A stretch of DNA of 64,000 bases from the NCBI GenBank assembly GCA_037176885.1, contig JAWWNJ010000045.1, positions 992,001 through 1,056,000 of the forward strand, written 5' to 3'. The notes under the pieces are model-generated. The model made no database searches, was not told where the DNA came from, and worked only from the letters and a program-made list of their open reading frames with translations. This stretch comes from Favolaschia claudopus. Taxonomy: Eukaryota; Basidiomycota; Agaricomycetes; Agaricales; Mycenaceae. A program made the translations under genes and the position numbers. Numbering within the stretch: position 1 is the stretch's first letter; each line of letters opens with the position of its first letter. Shown here piece after piece: positions 1 to 11,994 of the stretch.

Positions 1-137
1 TTGTAGGTCCGTCTTTATTTGAATTGCTGATGTTCGAGTCATAGATCATTGTCTCGGCTATGATTTTGGGGTCGTCTTCTTTTTGTGGCCCCATCGCGGT
101 GTCCTTGGATACTACTGGTGCGCTTTTTTTATTTCTT

Positions 138-158
138 TCTCTCTCTCTCTCTCTCTCT
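138..158. repeat. (CT)n microsatellite upstream of first gene
   Basis: A pure pyrimidine CT dinucleotide run lies about 220 nt before the ATG at 379. Similar runs sit in front of the genes starting at 8910 and 18533. Confidence 0.9.
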
Positions 159-378
159 GTCTCATCTTAATCTCGATCGCTTTCTGGATCTGTCGATGAT
201 GATATCAATGACGCTTTCGCAATACCGATTTCCTGAGGAGGGTTGCAATTTTTCATGGGTTAAAAGCGGTGAGATTTTTCCGTCTATGGGGTGTTTTGTT
301 TCGTCGCTGGTCTATTGCGTCTGTGCTTTTCTTGGCATTTTTGAACCTTTTGTCTGTTTGTTTTTTATTTTCTGTCCA

Positions 379-2225
379 ATGTCCCTTCCTGAAGGCGGTC
401 CTGAACCCACTGGTAGGTAGTCTCTTCTTTTTGAAACTTTCGCCAACTGACTTGCGTATTTAGTGTTCGAGGAGCGGCTTACATCTGGTCTCTATGACGA
501 GCTTGTGGAGAGTTTGCAGGCTATGGGAAACTCAGCTCTTGGAAACGTCGATTGTCCCAATGACTTCACTCGGCATCAACCTCAGTACTCGAATAACATC
601 GAATTTCGGACATCTGATGGGGGGCTTGATTTTCGTACTGCGATCGTTGGAGAAGTTGCTGGCTCGCTTCAGGGTACGGTGTTGCGTGCCATTGGCAACT
701 ATTATTCTAGCGAACCGGCAAGTTTGTGTTGAATTTATGTCACGACTATCTGACTTTCAGTGCAGTTTCAGCCGATCGACGACAGCAAGAAATCTGTGAA
801 GGATGTTTTGGCACTTGTTACTCCCACCTTGGCGTGTAATCGATTGGCTAATTTTTTTCAAAATCAAACGGTGCCGCTAAGAGATGCTATTGAACATGAG
901 TTGGCTCTCGAATCCCGCGCTGTTCCATATCAGGTGCCTCTATTTTTCTTCCTCTCCTTATTCTTGTTCTTCATCCTTTCCCTGTTGTTCTTCTAGGAAT
1001 ATATTCTGCGACCTTGGATGCGATCGATCCAGGAAGACAGTGGCCAGGACGACATAATAATGGTGCACATGTTGCCGAAATACGGGGTGCGTGCTCTTCC
1101 ACCGTTCATTGATGTTGCTCGTCGTGGTTGAGATTGAATGACTTTGTGTAGGTTCCTGCGTCTGCAGGCACAGCAACCGCTTCGCCCGCTCGTCGGGGTA
1201 AGCGCAAATTGGACGACGTTGTTCAACCGTCTACGAATTCTCCTGCTGTCGCAGCGAATTCAGGAAGCTCCGAATCAAGTGTCCGCAAGCCTGACGGTAT
1301 GTATTAAATCTCTGTTGCTGCGGTATTGTTCATTTTTTCTTTCTCATCTCTTCGCTTGTTTCTTTCTTCCTTTTTCTTTATGGGTTGTTCAGCTTCCCAG
1401 ATTCGCTTGGGCGCGTATTATGATCCTCGCTTGCTTTGCGACTACGGCGGTGATTACTTTCGGCAAGTTAAAGCTATGTTGGTCCAGTTGGACGTGCGGG
1501 ATGCTACGGCTAGGGGTCCAGCAGATAGCGAAGATCCGCTCGTCGCTCCTTGGGATTTCTATGATCGTTTGCGTCCTGGGACGCTTGTGCTTGTTGATGC
1601 TTCTCTGCATATTTTCGTGATGAACGATACCGACTCCAAGGGGGCGATCCGTCCCAAAAAAAGAAAGGTGAGAAGAACTGAATTACCATCAGCATCTTCT
1701 ACCTTTGACACCATTTTAGATCTATCAGATCAATGCTCACAGTATTAAGATACTGGCAAAGTCCGATTTTCCTATTGAAGAGCGGAAAGTGTTGATCCCT
1801 CGCGGTTTTGATGGATCTTCCTCTACTGTTTCAGCTCCGCCTCCAGCCGCCTTCGCTTCATTTTCTTTGAAAACTCCGAGCAAGAACGATCGTGACGCTG
1901 CTATATCAAGTGGCGCGAGTCCTTCTTCGAGTGTCCGTGGTGGTTCTTCTGGTTCTCGTTCTGCGTCGGCTCGCGTGCCAGATTCTGCTGGTCGTCCCGG
2001 GTCGTCTGTAGTCCCTGGGTCGTCGCAATCCGCTGCGCCTTCTGGATCGTCGTCACTGTCTCAAGGTTCAGGTATGTTTCAGCCTTTCCGTGTGCACTTT
2101 CTTTCAACCGACATATTCTCGCAGTCGTCGATATTGATGTTGATGTGCCTGACGCTGATTCAGTCAAATCAAAGAGGGCTCGTAGTGCAGGAAAGAAGAT
2201 TGGTGCAGCATCGTCGTCCTCATGA
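379..2225 (+). CDS. Unrecognised 475-aa protein with Ser-rich, NLS-bearing tail
   Basis: Eight exons (379-412, 464-721, 761-933, 997-1086, 1152-1296, 1393-1667, 1720-2071, 2125-2225) sum to 476 codons with consistent phases; the start is the ATG just before the first donor. I do not recognise a named domain. The N-terminal half is mixed alpha/beta. The middle carries a basic patch (RRGKRK). Around residues 235-340 comes a region rich in beta-type residues with a PGTLVLVDASLHI stretch, then YQINAHSIKIL. The last 130 residues are Ser/Pro rich, followed by VVDIDVDVPD, which looks like a SUMO-interacting motif, and a KSKRARSAGKK basic cluster. This suggests a nuclear protein. The PGTLVLVD segment resembles the C-terminal exons of the four tandem paralogs at 15.2-19.5 kb, perhaps a shared OB-like barrel; that link is inference. 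A CT microsatellite lies about 220 nt upstream. Confidence 0.7.
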
Positions 2226-3217
2226 TTGGCCTTTGTCTCCATGTTTGCGGTTCAACATCGTTTGTATGCGGTTCAACCCGTTTTGATAGCATCTTGTTAT
2301 GTAGTGACTGTATGGAATGCGAGTCCTTTGAGCTCCATATTGCATCCCGTAGTTCTACGTTTTTGATTTCCACCGCACATGCCCACATTCTCAAGGCGAC
2401 AGGTCATGGCCGGCCGATGGCGGGTCTCTGATCGTTGTGATGGGCGGCATTGGTGATAAGACTTTCCTGCGATATTGCTGCCCTTCAGAATTTTAAGCCC
2501 CGTGCAATAAAAGTCGTTGGCACTGCCTATCCGCTTTTCTCTCTGATTTCGCTCTTCCCCGACTCCAGCGTTGAACCCTCAAACACGGGCCGAATAATGA
2601 GATCAGCGATTTCCGAGTCGCAGTCCGAGTCCGACAGAGTCCGACGTGATATAAGCAAAGGCCGTCATCCACGTGTTATGCCGGTTTCTCCGATTCCGAT
2701 TCCGAAAGCCCTCCCTAAATCTCTCATATGCTCCACCCATTCAGCGCGGCAATTCCCGGGCGGAGCTCCGGTCCGGTTTGACCTTACGTTGGTTTCCTGT
2801 CACGACGATCAACGTAGTGCTCCTTGTTCTTTTCCATTAGATTTGCTTCCGCCCGTCGGTAGTGAGTCCTTATAATGTCCCTCGGCGTCGAAGAATAATA
2901 GGCCCCAGAATTCGGCCACGGTTAGGACTTTCCTTGAGTGTGTGTCGGCTATTTGCTCTAATCCATAAATCTGACTATGTCTGCGATTTTCAGAATTCGT
3001 CGTCATTCGAAGAAATGTTGAGGGTTTCTAGCCAGTGAACAATCGTATGTTCTTCATTGTCGATCCCTCCCTTGTCGTTGATATTAATATCCTGTGTACA
3101 AATAGTTATTGGAGACGATTAGAGGTGGTGCGACTGACTTCCCTGTGTAGCACTTCGACTTTACGGTTTATTCCATCTTCTTCAATTCGGGGTAGTGTCG
3201 CATACCGCGCATCGCCC
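2226..3217. other. Intergenic, no supported gene
   Basis: Only short overlapping open frames are present, without recognisable protein similarity or a convincing splice chain. The stretch probably holds the 3' end of the first gene and the promoter of the Spt5-like gene. Confidence 0.5.
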
Positions 3218-5635
3218 ATGAACTTCGGCCAAGAGTTTTCAGTGAATTCCGAGGTACCCATATGGCGCATTGAGGTTCAGGTGGGTTTCATCCATTCCGT
3301 GCGGCGATTTGCTCCTCTTGGTGAGGGGGGGGACGCTGTGCGTCCATTTTTTTCTTTCTTTTTACTCAAATTATCCCAGTTAGGCCGTGAACTTCATGTC
3401 CTTGGTGACATCTTGAATGCCGAAAATTCCTTTGAAGGCGTTGTTGCTGCCTTTACCAATCCTTTCTCTCCCGGCTACGTCTATCTCGAATGTGTCGGCA
3501 GTAACACGGCCCACGGTGTTGCGCAGAGATTGTCCTTTGCGCGTTCTCCCCAACGCCCCGCGCAGATATCCTTTGGTGATTTTCAGTCGCTGATGTCATC
3601 CTCCTCTGTGCGTCGGTTATCTACCCCGGCATGGGTCAGATTATGTTCTCCGGATGACGAGTATCATCGTGATCTTGCTTGGATCCCGACGTACGACACT
3701 CATGCTGCTTGGCAGCGTCTTTATATCGTTCCTAGATGGGTGCTGCCTGTCGCTAAAGCTGTCGAAATTGCAGACTCTTCGGGTCAGTGTCCTAAAGCTG
3801 CCTCGCATTGTCAGTCAGTCCAACGACTTCACTTGCATGATTCCGAACGAGGATCAGACCCTACCATCTTTCGCGTTGAAGGCGACGCATGTTACAGCTA
3901 TGGCTTCATGGTTGTCGATGTGCTTCACAGTGACTTTATGTCTGAAGACGTGTTGCCGGACATGTCTGAACTGGAAAAGTGGTCAACATCTCCGTTGTTA
4001 CATCCGTCGATCATCCCTGATCATTTTGCTTTTCATGCCGACGACTTCCTTTCCAGTGCCTTGTCCTGTTGCGTCGAGGACTCTATCCAACTCATCCGCA
4101 CTCGGTTGCGAGTTCGAGTTGGGGACGCAGTGCGGGTTTTCGATCGTCAGAAATATTATGTGGCTTCGGTGGAGTCCCTCGACGGTGACGAATCCGGTGA
4201 TGATTCCGTCTGTCTGTCTGTACAGAATGGGTCTCATTGTTCCACAAATATTATCGTGTCAAGCGGTCTGGTGGCGTTGGATCACCGAGTCGGTGACTTG
4301 GTGGAAGTCATCATAGGTCGTTATAGCGGGGCTAGAGGTTGGCTTTTAGCGGTTGATTGGGAGCGACGACGTGTTACAATGACAAGCAAATTACCACCTT
4401 CGTTGTCTGTGTCGCCTGCCCCGCCCTTGTTGGGTAGTCAGGACGTATGTGATTATGCCTCATAACATGCTTCTGGTTTTCTTCCCTGAAACAAATATCC
4501 TCCACAGATCCAGTTCTTCGCTGCAAACAATCTCTCCTCTGGGGCCGTAGGGGCATTCGTTGTATGTCTCTGCTTAGGCAGATTAATTCTATTATAACGG
4601 CCGTTTTTGATGCGTTTACAGGAGGTCGTGCCTTGGTCCAGTGTCCGACTTTGTTGTAGAGAGCAGGACACTCGTATATGTCCTCCACCCGATGCGACCC
4701 ATGATGACGCGTGGCCTCGTCTGCCTCAAAAAGATCCATACGCTCGCATAGAAGTTACTGCATATCATGCCATTATTGGGACCATTTATGGCATGGTCGT
4801 TAGTACCAGCTTCGACCTCTGTCACGTCTGGATTCAGACAGAAGGTAGAGCTGTGAATACTGTCGAGAAGGTGGTGGTGCGCAATGTCCGGGAGCGACAG
4901 TAAGTGTCTGATTTACTTCTTACTCTTCCACGTCTGATGTTTTTGGGTAGCACTGGTGTGCATTTGACACAATATTCGTCATGCTCGCCACAGCAGATTC
5001 GTCGTTTACGTGCTATACGAGAGGCAGTTCGGGCATTGCCTCATGTCCAGGATATCGCAATTCATTCATCGGAATTTCCACTCGGTTCATTGCCCGATAT
5101 TTCTGTCTGGCCGGAAGTAGTTTACGACCGCCTACCTCTGGTCAAGGACGTCCTTGAGGTGTCGCAAACCGATGACGGGTCATTGGCAGCCCTGCATTGG
5201 CTCTTGCGTCCTGCTTTGCGTGGGACTTATCTGGATGTTTGTATTCAGGGGGGTGGTTGGAAGGGGCGCTATGACGGTCAAATTGGTGTCATCCACACTC
5301 TTCCGGAGATCAGACGCACGCACAACGGGTCAGTGAAGGTTCGGATGGGAGCCTTAGTTGTCACCGACAAGCACTTCAAGATATCTAGTGTCTTTCCCCT
5401 GACCACTAATGAATTCGAGGGAGTCGTTTCTCGAGAGCGGGCACAATGTATTTTAGAGATCGTTGGTGTGTATGTTGTGGTCATTGGGCCGTCTCTACGC
5501 GGAGATTGGTCTATGTTGGGAAAGATTGGGCTTACTGCGGCGAATGGAACCGTCGATATTGAAGGACGATTGTGGACTTTCCCTGTGGAAAGTCTGTGCA
5601 GATCTGATCCTTCCCCGAAGTGGTCAGATGGATGA
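3218..5635 (+). CDS. Spt5-like NGN/KOW-domain protein
   Basis: Five exons (3218-3280, 3380-4444, 4508-4561, 4622-4899, 4951-5635) give 714 aa. The N-terminus matches the NGN fold of Spt5/NusG: an IWRIEV strand, a basic/hydrophobic helix, then PGYVYLE, the equivalent of the GYIYVEA strand of Spt5. Several KOW-like segments follow, including VGDAVRVF, VGDLVEVIIGRYSGARGW and VYVVVIGPSLRGDW. Spt5 is the elongation factor that binds RNA polymerase II with Spt4. This copy lacks the long acidic N-terminus and the repeated C-terminal region of canonical Spt5, so it is a divergent paralog rather than the housekeeping gene. The start chosen is the in-frame ATG immediately before the NGN region; an upstream exon cannot be excluded. 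It may bind nucleic acid or polymerase, but that role is inferred from fold only. Confidence 0.72.
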
Positions 5636-5845
5636 CGTCGTTATTGGTGTCTGTAATCAGGTTGCCCTGATGACTGTATGAGTAGGTCACCCTTTATTGG
5701 TTACCAGGCTTGCATTGTACAAAAGGTGCGTGTTCAACTGCTGGTCGACTGGCTCTCCGAGTCTCGGTGCTTTTCGGTTTGTCTCATAGTTTCTTTAGCA
5801 TCATTTCCCACTCGTCCCGTAACCTCGTCCTATAACCACTTTCAT

Positions 5846-6738
5846 ATGCAATCGCCGCTACATCTGGTCTCAAATTCTGAGCCCCTCCTTGAGCCTCTTC
5901 CAGCTCCCGCTGCGGATTGTATGTGCTTTCTGTCGTTTGGCCTGTTTTATTTTCATAGTGCTTATGTTCTTGTTTTGATTGTCTTCGTGCAGCGCAGGTT
6001 TATATGGAGGACTATGATTTACCGACCGCTCCTCGCGATTCCCTCGCTTCGGGTTCCACAGTCGTGATCGGAACGAAGAAAAAGAAGTCAAAGGCGTCGA
6101 AAGATCGTACCGCTGGTATCTCTCCCATACAGTCTTACTTTACTCCTCTTCGCAAAAAAAGAGTCAGAGTCGCGTTACCTCGCATAATAAGAGTTGGTCC
6201 GCGCAATACGCCGTTGGCCGGTCCGCCCGGGTCTTCCACGTCTTTGTTCGCCACATATAATCCACGCTTGCACCGTCCTCAAGTTGTCGCTATGGCACCT
6301 TCGAGTTTGTCCAGACCCCCTCAGGCAGTCGACTTCTCCTCCGCCAGTCGATGGGTCAGAATAAAGCCCTTGCTTCCCGAGGACTTGTACCGTGGCCATG
6401 TATTTCCGCCGCTCATGAAGTCTACCGATCCACGATTGAATTGTCCCGTATGTGCTAATCTTCAGTCGCATCCAGTGTCGTAAGTCATTTGTTTATTCGT
6501 CCTTCTCGTACTTGACGAATTTAGGCTGGAATGCGGGCATACCGGCTGCTATGCGTGTATCAGAGTGTGGCTAGAGTATCAATGGGAATGTCCTGCATGT
6601 CGAGCCGCCATAATGCAAGAGCCTTCGAGATCCTCCGCCGTAGAGGATGTTGTGTCTCCGTTGTACGGCAATTGGGATCACAGTGAAGTGGATTATATCT
6701 GGGAAGGTTTAGTGTTTCCTACTACTCGAAGTGTATGA
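5846..6738 (+). CDS. RING-finger protein, tandem copy 1
   Basis: Three exons (5846-5918, 5993-6479, 6525-6738) give 257 aa. The RING lies near residues 180-220 and spans the second intron: CPVC, then CGHTGCYAC, then CPAC, a C3HC4 pattern with all eight ligands. Upstream is a basic, low-complexity region (KKKKSK) that may be a nuclear signal. The tail contains YGNWDHSEVDY, which is shared in form with the next gene, so the two are tandem duplicates with the RING intron at the same place. Role expected from the family: E3 ubiquitin ligase; the substrate is unknown. The first exon was added because its phase joins cleanly; an alternative start is the ATG at 6004. Confidence 0.8.
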
Positions 6739-6870
6739 TTTTGTTATTTTCTCTTTCATCCTGCGTTCCTTTATACAAACCCAAATACCCAAGAGGTCTA
6801 TCAACGGCTTTGTTTATTGTCGTTGACTTGTGTTGATCAGATTTTGCTGTGCGTCACTCTCACTCTCCCA

Positions 6871-7513
6871 ATGACCACCATCACATCCACTCGTCGAGTC
6901 TCTTTGGACGCTCCCAGTGCTTTCAGCCGGTCCAGCCCTCTCACCACCGTCGGTCGCCCTTACCCTGTTACTATGTTCTCTCCTTCTGAATGGCGTTCTC
7001 GAGGTGTCTACGCTGGTAGCCAACGGGTGACTCAAGTTGCGGGCACGACTCAGATTGCGGGCACCACATATCCGTTGGTTAACGTAGACCCTCCTGCGGC
7101 CGATGTTCCTTTTGAAGGAAGTCGTGTATACCGCCCTGTTGCTTTGCAAGCCAACGATCTATGGATCGGATCCGTTCGCCCCGATCCTCCTCTCCAAGTT
7201 TTTGAGGAGTATATCTGCGCTATTTGTCTGTCTTTGAAAAGTCATCCGGTTTCGTGAGTCATCGTGGCCTTCTACTTCCTCCTGTTGATCTCAGTCTTCC
7301 AGCTATGTGTGCGGTCACGGACATTGTTTCGTTTGCATTCGGTTATGGCTAGAGCGGGATTGGCGATGCCCTGAGTGTCGTGTGGAAATGGATAGGCCGC
7401 CTTTTCGGATGTTCGTGGAAGAAAAGAGTATTTTACGGCTTTATGGCGATTGGGATTCTTCCGAAGTCACCTACGACTTCAGCGGGCTTTCGTTCCCCTC
7501 ACGGCCCTTGTAA
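6871..7513 (+). CDS. RING-finger protein, tandem copy 2
   Basis: Two exons (6871-7253, 7303-7513) give 197 aa. The RING ligands are CAIC, CGHGHCFVC and CPEC, again C3HC4, and the intron falls between the second and third ligands exactly as in the preceding gene. The C-terminus has LYGDWDSSEVTYDF, parallel to YGNWDHSEVDY in copy 1. The N-terminal half differs and lacks the lysine cluster, so the two copies have diverged outside the RING and tail. Probable E3 ubiquitin ligase by family; no substrate can be inferred. Confidence 0.82.
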
Positions 7514-7633
7514 CTAGTCGATTTCCTTAAATGGAAATACTGGAGAGGTATATAAGCTGTTTTGATTGTTCTTGTATTTAATCCTGTTACTGTCCTCTTT
7601 CCCTTTACTCTTGATCGTTATTCGTCGTTGTAG

Positions 7634-8272
7634 ATGCATCGCGTCGTCATCTCAGCCGCACCCACTGGGAAAAAAATCTTACAACCCACCCCATACACCC
7701 TCGCGGATGTCCACAAATGTTGTCGCCACATCCAAAATGTGCCCGTAAGCCTTCTTAGCTCGACGCCTTTCATGCTTCTCATGTTTCTTAGCACTTTTTG
7801 AACAATCATGTCAAGGGAACGCTGCTCGCGTCCAAAATCCCCGGTGCCACTTCCGTGCCCGTTGCTTTCAATTTCGGCTCGCAGCTCTACCAACCCGCGA
7901 CTGTCGACGATCTTAATATACATATGTGGATTTCCTACGTTGGATCCCCTAACGTCGTCGACATGGGACGATGCCGCCTTACCGTTCGGGAGTTTGAGGG
8001 CAGGGAGCTGGAGAATCCTTACACGATCTTCTTCGTCGACCAAGAGGCTGAAGAGTTGGTCAGCATTAACTCTGTCGCTGCTAACGTGCAATGGGTTGGA
8101 AACATCTTGGTTGTGAAGCACACCAACGATACTGAAGTCCCTTTGGATATCACTCCTCAAGAACATTCCCTTGTCTCTGCCCTCGTCCGTTAGTAAGTGC
8201 GTCTGCCACCCTGTTTTCCCCAATCATTGACGATTCCATAGTTGTTTGGAGAATGGAATGCTTCGTGCTTAA
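7634..8272 (+). CDS. Unrecognised 180-aa protein
   Basis: Three exons (7634-7744, 7792-8192, 8242-8272) sum to 181 codons including stop. I do not recognise the family. The protein is mostly beta-type with alternating hydrophobic residues (for example NILVVKHTNDTEVPLDI) and has no signal peptide or membrane segment. The last exon adds only about ten residues (ending ENGMLRA). It sits in the same orientation as its neighbours in the island. Confidence 0.68.
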
Positions 8273-8827
8273 ACTGCTTTGCGCTACAATCAGTCTCCGT
8301 CCAGGTCCCAGGTCGACTTCTTCTTCCTTATTTTCTTTTCCTTTTTTTTACCGTTCTTTCTTTCATTTTCTCTCCTTCTTCGGGGATCAGTGAATGGAAC
8401 CTGTTCACATCGAAATAGAGGGAACGAATTGGGGTGGGATGACTTCTCGAACATCATCTATATTGTCTTTATTCTATCTTTTGCCTTCATCTCCCTCTTT
8501 CTTTTTTTCCTTGTCCTTGTCCCTTCAAGCTTTACTTTGTGCAGCCTCGTGTATCATCTGTTCCTAATCTATGATATGACGCGTTGTGCGCTTTCCGAAT
8601 TTTGCCTACCTCCGGTTGTGGGGAGGTCTCGACCGCACTTGAATTGCATCATGACGCTGTCGGTCTTCCCCATCGAGCTTTACGCGATGGCACGCGACAT
8701 GGGGCCATCACAGTCCGAAGATGTCGAATTAATGCGCTTTGTGAATCTGAGATCTGGTGGGCGGCTGAGATCTTGTTTTCCGTGCGACGCGTTCCAATAA
8801 TCAGTTGGGTCATCTTTCCGATTCTCG

Positions 8828-8829
<2 letters not shown>

Positions 8830-8906
<77 letters not shown>
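8830..8906. repeat. Long (CT)n microsatellite abutting a start codon
   Basis: About 75 nt of almost pure CT, broken once by CCCTCCCC, ends three bases before the ATG at 8910. Fungal promoters and 5' leaders often contain CT tracts, but this one is unusually long and close. Confidence 0.95.
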
Positions 8907-8907
<1 letters not shown>

Positions 8908-8909
8908 AA

Positions 8910-10036
8910 ATGGATCAGGCTGCCGATGCTTCTGTTTCGCAAGCGGTAAACAGTAATGCGTCCACTGGCGACGGAGGCGGCAACGGTTCTGGCCTTTCCG
9001 TCGCACATCCCCCCCCTTCGGCCTTCCTCACCTTCAAGCAATTCTTGAGAGAGTTTGATCTCATGGATAGGATTCTCAAGCTTGTGGGATTCAAAGAGGC
9101 TGCGCAGCTGTCCAGGGTGTACGTTCGCCTATCCATCTACTCGCAATTTTTTACTGAATTCCTTCCTTCTTTTGACCGTCACAGAGACCATTCTTCTCAG
9201 ACGTTCTCTCGCAACTATTATCGTGGCCGCATCGAAGCTCAATTGGACTACTATCTCTGTGGTCCCGATATCAACGGTCTTGAGCGTTTGAAACGACTGA
9301 TTGCTTTTTGGGACCATCTCGACAATTATCATTCTGGCATTCACGGGTCGGCGGTCGTGTATACCACTCGCACTGTGAAAACCAAAGATTGGAAACCCAA
9401 TAACCTCAACATATGCATCCCTCGCGGCACGTTCCTTGCATGGAGTGCATACTTTCACTCCATTAATCCCAATCTCGTGTTCACGTCACTTCCTGTGGAC
9501 GAGTTTGTGCGCGCTCATGTCCATGCCAGATGGAGTGTCGAGTTATTCGAAGTCAGTCTTCAATCTTATGCATCGTAGCATCCGTTCATCATTTACTGTA
9601 GGGGCGCACCATCGTTTTACTCGAAACCGCTGGTCCTTGCGTCATGGAAGCGGTCGTGATCGCTCCGCACACATCCAATATGCGTCTGATCACCAAGAAT
9701 TTCCTGACTGTGTTTTACGTCGAGAAAGCGTTCAGCTATAGGGCTCTCGATGCGTGGCACTATCCTCCTATGTTTGTCAGTCAAACTCTTCATACTCGCG
9801 GGGAACGTAAGTCCATCGACAATACCGGGTGGGACAGCCCTTGCGGCTGGAGTTGTCCTATTCTTTGGCGCTATATTTGTCGAGACGACGGAGTATATCA
9901 TTTTCGACTTGTCGATGATGATACCGCTACGCTCAAATCCGCTTACCTCGACACGAAGATCAAGTGGAGGCTAGGCGATTCTTGCCTCAATTCCGAGTGC
10001 GAGAATTATGGAGCTAATTATTATCCGTTTATCGGA
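8910..10036 (+). CDS. Nucleotidyltransferase-like paralog A (degenerate active site)
   Basis: Exons 8910-9118, 9185-9551 and 9602-10036 are in frame; the 66-nt first intron is a multiple of three, so the frame also reads through it. A further 3' exon is likely but I could not fix it. An N-terminal helical region is followed by HGSAVVYTT and then PNNLNICIPRG. This matches the layout hG[GS]...Dh[DE]h of nucleotidyltransferase-fold proteins and of paralog C (13012-14498), but both acidic positions are Asn here. A Cys-containing segment (SPCGWSCPILWR) and CLNSECENYG follow and might bind a metal. Probably catalytically inactive if the fold assignment is right. Confidence 0.6.
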
Positions 10037-10505
10037 GTGAGTTCTTCCTCAAGTTGTACCCATTCCCCATGTCGCTGATTTCTTTCTTTCTTTTTTTATC
10101 AAGTGATTTGATCAGACTATGGCTAGCGAGTGCTCCTCCCCGTGTCAGTATGCGTTCAACACGCACATTAGTTGTCCATTCCCTATTTTTTCTTGTCTCT
10201 TTTTATTCAAAGCGTTCAACATGCAGCTGCAGTTTACTTGGCTTTAAATCGAGTGACCTCTCTATTCTGGTTGTACATTTCTTGAATAGGCTACATCTTG
10301 TTGTCGGCGCCTTTTTTGTCGAAATGAATAGTCCAGCAATCTTTTTGCTTTGACCGCTGTCAGCTGATATGATATTCTGATCGGTTGTCATCATTAAGAC
10401 GGCCCGGCATGATTCGTGCATGATGCTCTTCTGATATTTGATTGTTCATCAGCTGCCGAATTGATCCCTGCGCTTTCGAAGACTTCGGTTTCTCTTTGGC
10501 ACTTT

Positions 10506-11710
10506 ATGGATCTCTCTCTAGGTGAGATGTTCGTCGGCGGCATTGTTCTCTGTCCTTATGAGCGCTTAGAGGCTTCCAATGAACCGCTGCTCACTCTCGA
10601 TGATCAGCGTTTCGTCTTGTTTCCTCTTCGTTTCCCTCAAGTGCGTATGCTTTTGTTCCCTCTCCCTCGCATTTTGGTCAGCTCTCTCGTTTTCCTGCCT
10701 TTAGATCTGGGATATGTACAAGCAGGCTTTGAGCTGCTTCTGGACAGTAGAAGAACTGGATCTCTCTCATGATCTCGTCGATTGGGACACGAAATTGAAT
10801 GCCGATGAGAGACATTTCATCACTATCGTTCTGGCGTTCTTCGCTTCAGCAGACGGTATGGTCAATGAAAATCTTGTGCAGCGGTTTGCGGTGGAAATTC
10901 AATCCGCTGAAGCCCGCTGCTTCTATGGCTTTCAGATAATGATGGAAAACATTCATTCAGAAACCTATTCTCTTCTAATTGACACCTATATCCGCGACCC
11001 GCAACTCAAGGACAAGATGTTCCATTCCTCGGAAACCGTAGCGTCCATTGGTCGGAAGGCGCAGTGGATCATGCGTTGGCTCGGCGCTGACCGGCCGTTT
11101 TGCGAGCGGATAGTGGCTTTCGCTGTGGTGGAAGGAATTTTTTTCTCTGCTTCTTTTGCATCTATTTTCTGGCTCAAGAAGAGGGGCTTGATGCCGGGGC
11201 TTACTTTCTCAAACGAGCTCATAAGCAGAGATGAAGCTATGCACACTCAGTTCGCGGTTCTCATTCATTCCTTACTCCTCTCCCGTCCACATCGCGATGT
11301 TATAATCGCCATCGTGCAGGACGCTGTCGCAATTGAATGCGACTTTGTAAGAGGTATGGTAGGACAGTTTTTCTCTTGTTGACGATGCTAATCTCTCGCA
11401 GAAGCGTTACCGGTGCACTTATTGGGCATGAACCCTAAGCTCATGATTCAATATGTGCGCTTCGTGGCGGATTGGTTGCTTCAGGCTTTTGGTGTTGGCA
11501 AGGTCTTTCATGATCAGAATCCCTTTGATTTCATGGATATGATCTCTCTATCTGGAAAGACCAACTTCTTCGAAAAGCGAGTCTCTGATTATGCGAGACC
11601 TGTTGATAATTCGGATGCTGTGGTCGGTCGCTCATTGTGAGTTTTTCGCCTGTTATATTCGAGCCACTTCCGACTGATGGTGACTTAGTTCTCTGGATGT
11701 TGAATTCTAA
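10506..11710 (+). CDS. Ribonucleotide reductase small subunit (class Ia, compact)
   Basis: Five exons (10506-10521, 10570-10640, 10705-11353, 11402-11636, 11689-11710) sum to 331 codons. The protein makes the diiron-tyrosyl radical needed for reduction of ribonucleotides to deoxyribonucleotides with the large subunit. Diiron ligands are all visible: Asp in FFASADG, Glu and His in [10 protein letters not shown], Glu in VVEGIFF, Glu and His in RDEAMHTQF. The radical Tyr follows HSET. The last exon is only 22 nt and encodes FSLDVEF plus stop, the expected tail that docks on the large subunit. At 330 aa it lacks the 60-70 residue N-terminal extension of housekeeping fungal small subunits and starts almost directly at the core, a size reminiscent of viral enzymes. 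It is flanked by nucleotidyltransferase-like genes; no large subunit is in the window. Confidence 0.95.
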
Positions 11711-11994
11711 GTCGCGATTCTTTCTCTCTCAGTATATTGGACGGAAAGTGGGGTCCGAGTCAGCTTATTGTTTTTCTTTTTCTTTTCTATCACACGTCCT
11801 TTCTCTTCATCGTATCCTTTTCTTTTTCCTTGTCTTCGCGTTTTTTGTCCTTTAATTGTTCTATCGTCACTACAGTGGCAGTATACAGCAGTATACAGAC
11901 AGATAATCGTCACTCGCTCTTCGTTTGGCGGGGTGGCCATTGAATCGATTACATAATAATGATCATCATCTCTCTCCAGTCACTCTCAACGTCC

